Assembly: GCA_014061035.1 (NCBI GenBank)
Contig: JACGMN010000032.1
Coordinates: 1 to 26,959, forward strand
From: Candidatus Methanophagales archaeon
GTDB lineage: Archaea; Halobacteriota; Syntropharchaeia; Alkanophagales; Methanospirareceae
Direction of reading: 5' to 3'
Length of the DNA stretch: 26,959 bases
The notes under the pieces were generated by a model, which saw nothing but the letters and a program-made list of their open reading frames with translations, was not told where the DNA came from and ran no database searches. This document shows, piece by piece, positions 20,441 to 26,959 of the stretch. Each line of letters starts with the position of its first letter. Within the stretch, counting starts at the first letter, position 1. The position numbers were made by a program, and so were the translations under genes.

Positions 20441-23089
20441 ATGAGAACGAAGAAGATAAAAAGGATAAGATTCGGGCTGTTGTCGCCGAAAGAGATACGG
20501 GAGATGAGTGCATCAAGGATAATAACGCCAGATACTTATGGTGAAGATGGTTTTCCGATAGAGCGTGGACTGGTCAACCAGCACATTGGCGTTATTGATC
20601 CTGGATTAAGATGTAAGACCTGCGGTGGGCGGATGGATGAATGTCCTGGGCATTTTGGACGGATCGATCTTGAAGCTGCTGTCATCCATATAGGATATGC
20701 TAAGTTGATATACAAGATCTTGATGGCGACATGCAGGAAATGTGGTAAGGTAATATTGGGAGAAGAGGATAGAAAGAAGTTTTTAGAGGATATAGCGGAG
20801 TATAGGGATAGGCAAGAGGACATAAGCGATATAGTGAAGCTGGTATTCAAGGAAGCGGCGAAGAAAGACGTCTGCATGTATTGCAATGAACTTCAGCAAC
20901 GCATAAAATACGATAAACCTACTACGTATATCGAGATAGACGAAGAAAAAAGAGAGCGCAGATTGATGCCTACTGATGTAAGAGAACGGCTCGAACGAAT
21001 ACCAGACGAAGATATCGCACTTTTCGGTATGGACGCAAAAAATGCGAGGCCCGAGTGGATGGTCATTACGGTATTGCCCGTGCCTCCAGTAACTGCCAGG
21101 CCGTCTATTACGTTAGAAACCGGGCAGCGTAGCGAAGATGACCTTACACATAAATTGGTTGATATAATAAGGATCAATCAACGATTTATGGAGAATCGCG
21201 ATGCCGGTGCACCACAGTTGATAATAGAAGACCTTTGGGAACTGCTTCAGTATCATGTGAACACCTATTTTGATAACGATATTCGTGGCGTGCCTGCAGC
21301 GAGACACAGAAGTGGCAGACCGCTTAAGACAATCTCACACCGATTAAAAGGTAAAGAAGGCAGGTTCAGGGGCTCCTTATCCGGAAAGCGGGTGAATTTC
21401 TCGGCTCGTACAGTCATATCGCCCGACCCTGATATCGATATAGACGAAGTTGGCGTCCCGGAAGCGATTGCAAAGGAGCTGACAATAACGGTCAAGGTGA
21501 ATGAAAGAAATCTCACAATGTTGCAGGAGCTTGTAAAACACGGCAAAAATTACCCGGGTGTGAATTACGTGAGACGATCAGATGGTAGGAAGATAAAAGT
21601 AACCGCGAGTAATTATGAGACGTTAGCAGAGGAGTTAGAGATTGGCTGGAAGGTAGAACGGCATATTCGTGATGGGGACATTGTCTTGTTCAACAGACAG
21701 CCCTCATTGCATAGATTGAGTATAATGGCACATTATGTACGGATAATGCCAGGCAAGACGTTCCGGATAAATCCTACTGTATGTCCGCCATACAATGCAG
21801 ATTTTGACGGTGACGAGATGAATATGCACGTGCTGCAAACAGAAGAAGCAAGAGCAGAGGCAAGAATGCTCATGGCGGTGGCGCGGAATATCATCTCGCC
21901 GCGGTTTGGCAAACCCATTATTGGTAGTCTCCACGATTACATCACCGGTATCTTTCTACTCACTAGGGGAGAGAAGAAGATAGAAAAGGAAATAACGCTT
22001 GACATATTGTATAAAATAGACGTTGATGGTTTAGCAGCACCTGCGGGAACCTTTGACCATACTTCTACACCTTATTGGACCGGGAAGCAGATATTCAGCA
22101 TGATATTGCCGGCTGGATTAAATTTAGAATTCCCTGGAAAGACATGTGCGAGATGTATTACAGTAGGAGCGAAATGCGAGAAGGAAAACTGCCCGCGAGA
22201 CGCTTATGTTATGATAAAAGACGGGGAGCTGTTATGCGGCATAATAGATGAGGTGGCTTTAGGCTCGTTCAAAGGAGTAATAATAGAGCGAATATTCCGG
22301 CGATATGGCGAAGAAGTTACAAAAGTGTTCATCAAAAATGCTGCCCGGCTCGCTATTAATTATATCAAGCAAGCAGGGTTCAGCTTTGGTATCAGTGATG
22401 AGGATATCCCAATAGAGGGGAAGGAGGAGATAAGAATAGAGGCGATACGCGAGGCTGAGAAGAAAGTTGAGGCGCTGATAAGGGCGTATGAAGGCGGAGA
22501 GCTGGAACCTTTGCCCGGGAGAACGGTGGATGAGACGCTGGAACTACTGATCATGCAGGAGCTTGGTCGTGCACGCGATGATTCAGGCGATATTGCAGAG
22601 AAATATCTCGGTATAGAGAACTCGGGCGTGCTTATGGCAAAATCGGGCGCAAGAGGGTCATTGCTTAATTTAACGCAAATGGCCGCCTGTGTAGGTCAAC
22701 AATCGGTTAGAGGTGAGCGGATAAAACGAGGGTACCAGGGACGAACGCTACCGCACTTCAAACCCGGCGACCGTAGTGCAGATGCTCGTGGTTTCATACG
22801 TGCGTCCTTCAAGGATGGCTTGTCGCCCAGTGAATACTTTTTCCATGCCGTTGGAGGTAGAGAAGCATTGGTGGATACCGCAGTCCGTACTTCTCAGAGC
22901 GGTTATTTCCAGAGAAGACTCATCAATGCTTTACAGGACCTCGAAGTGAAGGATGACGGAACAGTACGAGATACAAGAGGAATCATTGTTCAGTTTAAGT
23001 ATGGTGATGATGGAATAGACCCGTCAAAAGGTGAGTTTGGAAAAGTTGTAGATATAGACGAAGTAATAAACGAAGCAATAAATCGATAG
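20441..23089 (+). CDS. rpoA1: DNA-directed RNA polymerase subunit A'
   Basis: This is the N-terminal part of the largest subunit, 882 aa. The zinc-binding clamp core CKTCGGRMDECPGHFG lies at about 57-72, with a second CRKC...CMYC set after it. KGKEGRFRGSLSGKRVNFSARTVISPDP is the switch region, and the catalytic magnesium loop NADFDGDEMNMH starts at residue 452 (Asp454, 456 and 458). LLNLTQMAACVGQQSVRGERIKRGY and GGREALVDTAVRTSQSGYFQRRL near the end are the bridge-helix region. The split from A'' is at the normal archaeal place. The gap to rpoA2 is 11 bp. Confidence 0.98.
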   Translation: MRTKKIKRIRFGLLSPKEIREMSASRIITPDTYGEDGFPIERGLVNQHIGVIDPGLRCKTCGGRMDECPGHFGRIDLEAAVIHIGYAKLIYKILMATCRKCGKVILGEEDRKKFLEDIAEYRDRQEDISDIVKLVFKEAAKKDVCMYCNELQQRIKYDKPTTYIEIDEEKRERRLMPTDVRERLERIPDEDIALFGMDAKNARPEWMVITVLPVPPVTARPSITLETGQRSEDDLTHKLVDIIRINQRFMENRDAGAPQLIIEDLWELLQYHVNTYFDNDIRGVPAARHRSGRPLKTISHRLKGKEGRFRGSLSGKRVNFSARTVISPDPDIDIDEVGVPEAIAKELTITVKVNERNLTMLQELVKHGKNYPGVNYVRRSDGRKIKVTASNYETLAEELEIGWKVERHIRDGDIVLFNRQPSLHRLSIMAHYVRIMPGKTFRINPTVCPPYNADFDGDEMNMHVLQTEEARAEARMLMAVARNIISPRFGKPIIGSLHDYITGIFLLTRGEKKIEKEITLDILYKIDVDGLAAPAGTFDHTSTPYWTGKQIFSMILPAGLNLEFPGKTCARCITVGAKCEKENCPRDAYVMIKDGELLCGIIDEVALGSFKGVIIERIFRRYGEEVTKVFIKNAARLAINYIKQAGFSFGISDEDIPIEGKEEIRIEAIREAEKKVEALIRAYEGGELEPLPGRTVDETLELLIMQELGRARDDSGDIAEKYLGIENSGVLMAKSGARGSLLNLTQMAACVGQQSVRGERIKRGYQGRTLPHFKPGDRSADARGFIRASFKDGLSPSEYFFHAVGGREALVDTAVRTSQSGYFQRRLINALQDLEVKDDGTVRDTRGIIVQFKYGDDGIDPSKGEFGKVVDIDEVINEAINR

Positions 23090-23100
23090 CGGAAGGAAAA

Positions 23101-24498
23101 GTGGAAGTGAGTAAGATAGCAGAAGAACTTAGAAATCTTGGAATAGAAGAGGAAGTAGCAGAACTAATAGCGAGTGCTTTTTTACCTGTTGAGCTGACAG
23201 TCACGATCGAAGAGCTGTTAGAGATGCAGATAGAGAAGGCATACTCAGAAGACATAGTAGTGATGCTGGGTAGTGGGAAGGATAGAGAGGTAAAGTTAAG
23301 CGAGATAGAGCTGAAACTGAATAAAATCGAGCTACCGGAAAAGATAAAGGCTGAATTGAAGGAGAAGTTAAAGGTAAAAGCGGTAAGGAAAAAGCTGAGC
23401 AGTGAGAAACTGAATGATATTTTGAGTACGGTTCTTAGTAAATATGAAGAAGCGAAGATAGACCCACGAGAGGCTGTTGGAATAGTCGCGGCACAGTCCA
23501 TCGGAGAGCCAGGGACGCAGATGACGATGCGTACTTTCCATTATGCCGGTGTTGGCGCCATATACATAACACTCGGGCTGCCACGGTTAATAGAGATAGT
23601 AGATGCGAGAAAGAGTCTTTCTACGCCGACAATGAAGATAAAGCTATTAGAGAAGTATGCAAAGGATAGAAATAAAGCAGAAGAGTTAGCGATGGAGATA
23701 CAAGAGACGTACATAAGTGATATAGGCAAAATAGAAACATCCATAGAGGATATGTCTGTGTGGCTATCATTAGATGAGCAAGAATTGAAGACTAGAAATA
23801 TAAAAAGAGAAGAAGTAGTAACAAAGATAAAGGGCATAGACGCGGATATCTTAGTCGAAGCGATGGAAGACGGACAATTGAGAATATACGATAAGAATTA
23901 CAGCAACTCACTCCACGATTTGTCAAAACTCGGAAAAAAAGTATCGACTACGCTGGTGGAGGGAATAGAAGGAATAAAAAGGGTTTTAGTACGAAGAGAT
24001 AAGGAAGAATATGTGCTATATACTGTAGGGTCGGAATTGAAAAAGTTGAAGAATCAGAAGATTGACGGTATTGATTTCACGAGAACCACAACGAATAACA
24101 TAGCAGAGATAGCAGAAGTATTAGGTATAGAGGCGGCTCGCAATGCGATAATAGAGGAGATGCTTGGTACGCTAAATGAGCAGGGATTGGATGTGGACAC
24201 TCGCCACATAACTTTAATCGCAGATGCAATGACGATGGACGGGGAAGTGAAGCCGATAGGGAGACATGGTATAGCAGGTGAGAAGGCGTCGGTTCTCTCA
24301 AGAGCGGCATTTGAAGTCACTGTCGATAACCTACTGGCAGCGGCAGTACATGGTGAAACTGATGAGTTGAAAGGCGTTACAGAGAACGTGATCGCGGGGC
24401 AACTGATAAAGTTAGGAACCGGTGCTGTGGAATTGGTAGTCGGGAAGAACCCAAGGGAAAGGGTACAAGGAGGCAAAGGGCTAAGGGCTAAGGGCTAA
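23101..24498 (+). CDS. rpoA2: DNA-directed RNA polymerase subunit A'', with repeat-derived C-terminal tail
   Basis: This is the C-terminal part of the largest subunit, 465 aa. It contains the trigger-loop region VGIVAAQSIGEPGTQMTMRTFHYAG, about residues 127-151, and the cleft and jaw segments (VDARKSLSTPTMKIKL, GIEAARNAIIEEM, DTRHITLIADAMTMDGEVKPIGRHGIAGEKASVLSRAAFE). The final 12 or so residues (VQGGKGLRAKG) are encoded by the first heptamers of a family B element, and the stop TAA belongs to that repeat, so the native terminus has been replaced or extended. The GTG at 23101 follows GGAAGGAAAA, a fair ribosome-binding site; GTG 23107 is an alternative. Confidence 0.95.
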   Translation: MEVSKIAEELRNLGIEEEVAELIASAFLPVELTVTIEELLEMQIEKAYSEDIVVMLGSGKDREVKLSEIELKLNKIELPEKIKAELKEKLKVKAVRKKLSSEKLNDILSTVLSKYEEAKIDPREAVGIVAAQSIGEPGTQMTMRTFHYAGVGAIYITLGLPRLIEIVDARKSLSTPTMKIKLLEKYAKDRNKAEELAMEIQETYISDIGKIETSIEDMSVWLSLDEQELKTRNIKREEVVTKIKGIDADILVEAMEDGQLRIYDKNYSNSLHDLSKLGKKVSTTLVEGIEGIKRVLVRRDKEEYVLYTVGSELKKLKNQKIDGIDFTRTTTNNIAEIAEVLGIEAARNAIIEEMLGTLNEQGLDVDTRHITLIADAMTMDGEVKPIGRHGIAGEKASVLSRAAFEVTVDNLLAAAVHGETDELKGVTENVIAGQLIKLGTGAVELVVGKNPRERVQGGKGLRAKG

Positions 24499-24577
24499 AG
24501 GATTTCATCACAACCCCTTTAGCCCAGAGCCTTTTGCCCTTAGCCCCATTTCGCCCCATTTCGCCCTTAGCCCTTTG
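24474..24577. repeat. family B element with 15-bp perfect terminal inverted repeats, copy 2
   Basis: CAAAGGGCTAAGGGC (24474-24488) is the exact reverse complement of GCCCTTAGCCCTTTG (24563-24577). Inside lie more AGGGCTA units, a 50-bp stretch identical to 15944-15993 in the opposite orientation, and two copies of CCCCATTTCG. The element starts inside rpoA2 and ends 10 bp before the first possible rpl30e start. Confidence 0.9.
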
Positions 24578-24599
24578 TAGGATAGATGTGAAAAAAAGG

Positions 24600-25055
24600 A
24601 TGAACAAGATTATGGCAGAGACAGGGAGAAAAGTGGCTTCGGTTGCACTTTCAGATGTGAATAGAGAGCTACAAAAAGTTTTTAAAAAAGGGAAAGTACT
24701 GATAGGGTCAAAGGAGACGATAAAAGCATTTATGAGGAAAGAAGGAAGAATCATTATTCACGCATCCAACTGTCCGGAAAAGATAAAAAAGGTCTTTGAG
24801 ACTGCTGGTACTGGTACTGGTACTGGTACTGGTACTGATACCAATGAAAACGGAGAGGTAATCGTTTATGAATATCCGGCGAATAGCCTCGAACTCGGGC
24901 TTATCTTTGGGAAACCGTATCCCATCGCATCTTTATGTATTACTGATACTGGCGATTCAGAGATTTTACGGATTCTACGCCCTAACGTTCACTATAGAGA
25001 GAAACAACAGGATATCAATATGAGAATGAGAGAGGTAAGAGAAAAGTACAGGTGA
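24600..25055 (+). CDS. rpl30e: ribosomal protein eL30 (L30e) with an internal Thr-Gly repeat insert
   Basis: This is an archaeal/eukaryotic large-subunit protein of the L7Ae fold. DVNRELQKVFKKGKVLIGSKETIKAFMRKEGRIIIHASNCPEKIKK and, later, VYEYPANSLELGLIFGKPYPIASLCITDTGDSEIL match L30e. Between them an insert GTGTGTGTGT-type stretch is encoded by five GGTACT hexamers (24807-24836) plus NENGE, at the loop joining the two halves. The product also has a short N-terminal extension and a basic tail, 152 aa against about 100 normally. Starts at GTG 24588, ATG 24600 and ATG 24612 are all possible; a longer frame from 24534 would begin inside the repeat element and is rejected. It occupies the standard place between rpoA2 and nusA. 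Confidence 0.88.
   Translation: MNKIMAETGRKVASVALSDVNRELQKVFKKGKVLIGSKETIKAFMRKEGRIIIHASNCPEKIKKVFETAGTGTGTGTGTDTNENGEVIVYEYPANSLELGLIFGKPYPIASLCITDTGDSEILRILRPNVHYREKQQDINMRMREVREKYR
24807..24836 (+). repeat. in-frame (GGTACT)x5 in rpl30e
   Basis: Five perfect tandem GGTACT hexamers encode a Gly-Thr run inside the ribosomal protein gene. Because the unit is 6 bp, copy-number changes keep the frame. Confidence 0.95.
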
Positions 25056-25061
25056 GTAAAA

Positions 25062-25490
25062 GTGACTGTAAAGCTCGATACTAAGGGTATAAGATATATA
25101 GGACTCTTTGAAAGTTCTACCGGTGCGGGCATCAGGGATTGCGTAGTGGATAACGAAGCGAATAAGGTAATAATGGTAGTGAAAAAAGGAGACATGGGAC
25201 TGGCTATTGGTAAAGGTGGCTCTAACATAAACAAGATGAAGAAACTGCTGATGCAGGATATAGAGGTCGTGGAGCACTCACCGGATCTAAGGGAATTTAT
25301 AGAGAATTTGCTCCGTCCTGCTTATGTGAAGAGCGTAGAGCTGTTGAATACGAATGGTAAACTATGTGCATCAGTCGAAGTTCTCACGAAGCATAAAGGC
25401 ATCGCAATAGGACGGGGTGGCGAGCGAATAAGGAAGGTTAAATTACTGGTAAAAAGAAATCTGGGTATAGATAACGTGATCATAAAATGA
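25062..25490 (+). CDS. nusA: NusA-like KH-domain transcription factor
   Basis: This is the archaeal NusA homologue, made only of the two KH domains, and thought to bind RNA during elongation or termination. In 142 aa the two GXXG loops are visible: AIGKGGSNINKMKKLL at about 48-63 and AIGRGGERIRKVKLLV at about 119-134. It lacks the bacterial N-terminal and S1 domains, as is normal in archaea. The GTG start at 25062 is preceded by GGTGAG, which overlaps the rpl30e stop, so translation is likely coupled. It holds the conserved place between rpl30e and rpsL. Confidence 0.93.
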   Translation: MTVKLDTKGIRYIGLFESSTGAGIRDCVVDNEANKVIMVVKKGDMGLAIGKGGSNINKMKKLLMQDIEVVEHSPDLREFIENLLRPAYVKSVELLNTNGKLCASVEVLTKHKGIAIGRGGERIRKVKLLVKRNLGIDNVIIK

Positions 25491-25539
25491 TGCGCGGTGG
25501 CATAAAATTATACATAAAATCATAAAATTATATATAAAA

Positions 25540-25556
25540 TTATACTTTATATACAA
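25540..25556 (+). promoter_or_regulatory. promoter of rpsL, TTATACTTTATATACAA
   Basis: TTTATATA at 25546-25553 predicts a transcription start near 25576, about 14 nt before the ATG at 25590. This argues against the TTG at 25575 as start. The same 17-mer occurs at 968-984. It suggests rpsL-rpsG have their own promoter within the larger block. Confidence 0.5.
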
Positions 25557-25589
25557 CAAGAAGAAAATAAATTATTGGCAATAAAAAAG

Positions 25590-26018
25590 ATGGGAAGAGG
25601 ATTGTATGCAGCGAGGAAGTTGGTGAAGAAAAGGAAGGTCTTTAGACTGAAAAGTCCGGATTATGTACGAAAAGTCTTGAAATCAGCTAAAAAGACAGAC
25701 CCTTTGGAGGGCGCACACATGTCCAGGGCTATCGCCTTAGAAAAGGTAGGGATAGAAGCTAAGCAGCCGAATTCCGCGATACGGAAATGTGTCCGCGTCC
25801 AGTTAATTAAAAACGGTAAGCAGGTAACCGCTTTTTGCCCGGGCGATGGCGCGATAAAGTTCATAGACGAGCATGACGAGGTGTTGATAGACGGTATAGG
25901 CGGGAGAAAAGGCAGGTCGTATGGAGACCTATCTGGTGTACGGTTTAAAGTCGTGGCGGTGAATGATATATCATTACAGGAATTAGTGAGAGGAAGGAAA
26001 GAGAAAACGTTGAGGTGA
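25590..26018 (+). CDS. rpsL: ribosomal protein uS12
   Basis: This is the decoding-centre protein of the small subunit. From ATG 25590 it is 142 aa, beginning MGRGLYAARKLVKKRKVFRL as archaeal S12 proteins do. It contains the universally conserved KQPNSAIRKCVRVQLIKNGK loop, with the residues where streptomycin-resistance changes occur in bacteria, then FCPGDGAI, EHDEVLIDGIGG and GDLSGVRFKVV. An in-frame TTG at 25575 would add five residues but would coincide with the expected transcription start. Its TGA overlaps the ribosome-binding site of rpsG. Confidence 0.96.
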   Translation: MGRGLYAARKLVKKRKVFRLKSPDYVRKVLKSAKKTDPLEGAHMSRAIALEKVGIEAKQPNSAIRKCVRVQLIKNGKQVTAFCPGDGAIKFIDEHDEVLIDGIGGRKGRSYGDLSGVRFKVVAVNDISLQELVRGRKEKTLR

Positions 26019-26023
26019 TCGCG

Positions 26024-26623
26024 ATGCAGGCAAAGATACAAATACAGACACAAAGACAGATGCCGTTTGATAAGATATTTGAGAAATGGGACATCTCGGA
26101 TGTGGAGGTAAAAGACATGGGCATGGAGAAGCATATCAGTCTCCAGCCTGTCTCGGCACTGCATACCGGAGGAAGGCATGCGAAACAGCAGTTTGAGCAA
26201 TCGAAGGTCTGCATTGTGGAACTACTGATCAACAAATTAATGCGATCTAGTAAGAATACAGGGAAGAAACAGAAGGCATATAAAATAGTTAAAACCGCTT
26301 TTGATCAGATATATGAGATTACGGGCATGAATCCGCTTCAGGTGCTCGTGGATGCTATCCGAAATACCGGACCGTTAGAAGAGACGATCCGGCTGCGATT
26401 TGGCGGCATATTGGCTCCTAAAGCAGTGGATGTGACTTCACAACGGAGGATAGAGCAAGCACTACGCTATCTTGTGCAAGGCGCGCAGAAATCTGCTTTT
26501 AGGAGTAAGAGGACTATGGAGCAGTGCCTTGCTGATGAACTAATAGCAGCGGCTAAAGGCGCGAAGTGCTATTCGACAAGTAAGAAAGAGGAGCGGGAAA
26601 GGATAGCTCGAGCCGCAAGGTAA
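26024..26623 (+). CDS. rpsG: ribosomal protein uS7
   Basis: This is a small-subunit head assembly protein. From ATG 26024 it is 199 aa and contains SALHTGGRHAKQQFEQSKVCIVELLINKLMR, NTGKKQKAYKIVKTAF, NPLQVLVDAIRNTGPLEETIRLRFGGI, and VDVTSQRRIEQALRYLVQGAQKSAFRSKRTMEQCLADELIAAAKG. GAGGTGA at 26012-26018, across the rpsL stop, serves as ribosome-binding site and favours 26024 over a GTG at 26015. The glutamine/lysine-rich N-terminus (QAKIQIQTQRQ) is a little unusual. Its TAA runs directly into a family A array. In most archaea fusA follows; it does not here. Confidence 0.96.
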   Translation: MQAKIQIQTQRQMPFDKIFEKWDISDVEVKDMGMEKHISLQPVSALHTGGRHAKQQFEQSKVCIVELLINKLMRSSKNTGKKQKAYKIVKTAFDQIYEITGMNPLQVLVDAIRNTGPLEETIRLRFGGILAPKAVDVTSQRRIEQALRYLVQGAQKSAFRSKRTMEQCLADELIAAAKGAKCYSTSKKEERERIARAAR

Positions 26624-26660
26624 TCAGGGTTCACGGTTCACGGTTCACGGTTCGGGGTTT
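26624..26660 (+). repeat. family A heptamer array after rpsG, copy 4
   Basis: Three GGTTCAC heptamers plus a leading and a trailing variant begin on the base after the rpsG stop codon. No opposing arm is visible before the next gene. Confidence 0.85.
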
Positions 26661-26672
26661 ACCATCAAGGGG

Positions 26673-26680
26673 TTTATATA
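26673..26680 (+). promoter_or_regulatory. TATA box of the TRAM gene
   Basis: TTTATATA preceded by AAGGGG fits an archaeal BRE/TATA. The predicted start near 26702 leaves a leader of about 18 nt before the ATG at 26720, so this gene probably has its own promoter separate from rpsL-rpsG. Confidence 0.5.
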
Positions 26681-26719
26681 TGCGTGTAGTATAGGGATAT
26701 TATAGTGGTTTTGTAAGGT

Positions 26720-26938
26720 ATGCAATATAGCGGAGAAAGGAGGGGATTTAGTTCCCCTATAAACATTGGTGAAACCTACGACGTGAAGATAGAGGATGTA
26801 GGTAGAGAAGGCGATGGAATAGCTCGAATAGAGGGATTTGTGGTTTTTGTGCCGAACACAAAAAAAGGGGATAGTGTGAAGATACGTGTAACGAAGGTAT
26901 CGAGGAGAGTTGCATTTGCAGAAGTAGTTGCGGAATGA
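26720..26938 (+). CDS. TRAM-domain small RNA-binding protein
   Basis: The product is a complete 72-residue single TRAM domain: an N-terminal stretch of basic and aromatic residues (MQYSGERRGFSSPI), then GETYDVKIEDVGREGDGIARIEGFVVFVPNTKKGDSVKIRVTKV and a final strand VAFAEVV. Stand-alone TRAM proteins are abundant in euryarchaea and are thought to be RNA chaperones, some cold-responsive. Nothing else in the sequence narrows its target. It has its own TATA box and lies 97 bp after rpsG, beyond a repeat array. Confidence 0.92.
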   Translation: MQYSGERRGFSSPINIGETYDVKIEDVGREGDGIARIEGFVVFVPNTKKGDSVKIRVTKVSRRVAFAEVVAE

Positions 26939-26959
26939 GAGATCAATACAATTATAAAA

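Noticed and set aside
24534..24599. Longer N-terminus of rpl30e
   Set aside because: It would start inside the family B repeat element and encode repeat-derived residues.
25661..26200. Long minus-strand frame of 179 codons across rpsL and rpsG
   Set aside because: Shadow of two certain ribosomal protein genes. Similar antisense frames over sufC (3909-4418), rtcB (7793-8287), rpoA2 (24054-24476) and others were rejected for the same reason.

Overview
This window is archaeal. The evidence is a complete archaeal RNA polymerase and ribosomal block (rpoH, rpoB, rpoA1, rpoA2, rpl30e, nusA-like, rpsL, rpsG), plus TiaS, prefoldin beta, archaeal-type cytidylate kinase, archaeal NadM, an FmdE-family protein and TATA/BRE-type promoters. 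FmdE, NadM, the two-gene SufBC system and a split rpoA point to a euryarchaeote with methanogen-like C1 metabolism, possibly an ANME-1/Syntrophoarchaeia-type lineage. That placement is an inference from gene content and intergenic style, and phylogeny would be needed to settle it.

Layout. 1-424 is the 3' end of an IS66-like transposase, followed by about 570 bp of non-coding, repeat-bearing DNA. 993-6522 is all on the minus strand: purD, a small heat-shock protein, sufC, sufB and tiaS. From 6615 the plus strand carries pfdB, rtcB and cmk. An fmdE-like gene (minus) and a TIM-barrel gene (plus) diverge around 10 kb. hom and a short pyrC-like gene (minus) follow. From 13399 to the end everything is on the plus strand: cobT, nadM and a PUA-domain gene are tightly linked. 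Next come a frameshifted four-helix-bundle gene between repeat arrays, pncC, tRNA-Lys(UUU), the RNA polymerase/ribosomal block and a TRAM-domain gene.

Functional links. CobT, NadM and PncC all act on nicotinate or nicotinamide mononucleotide, so 13.4-16.5 kb reads as a pyridine-nucleotide and cobamide salvage neighbourhood. SufC and SufB form a minimal Fe-S assembly pair next to a small chaperone. RpoH, B, A' and A'' give the large RNA polymerase subunits, with an unsplit B subunit. After rpsG the usual fusA is replaced by a repeat array and a TRAM gene.

The most unusual content is intergenic. Two families of small hairpin-forming elements are built from 7-nt iterations (GGTTCAN and AGGGCTA), each with a conserved non-repetitive core. 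Copies abut or enter gene ends. Inverted copies bracket whole gene blocks, including a 50-bp identical pair around tRNA-Lys-rpoH-rpoB-rpoA1-rpoA2. Short tandem repeats of 5-10 nt also occur between genes and, as in-frame hexamers, inside housekeeping genes (rpl30e, purD, the TIM-barrel gene, tiaS, cobT).
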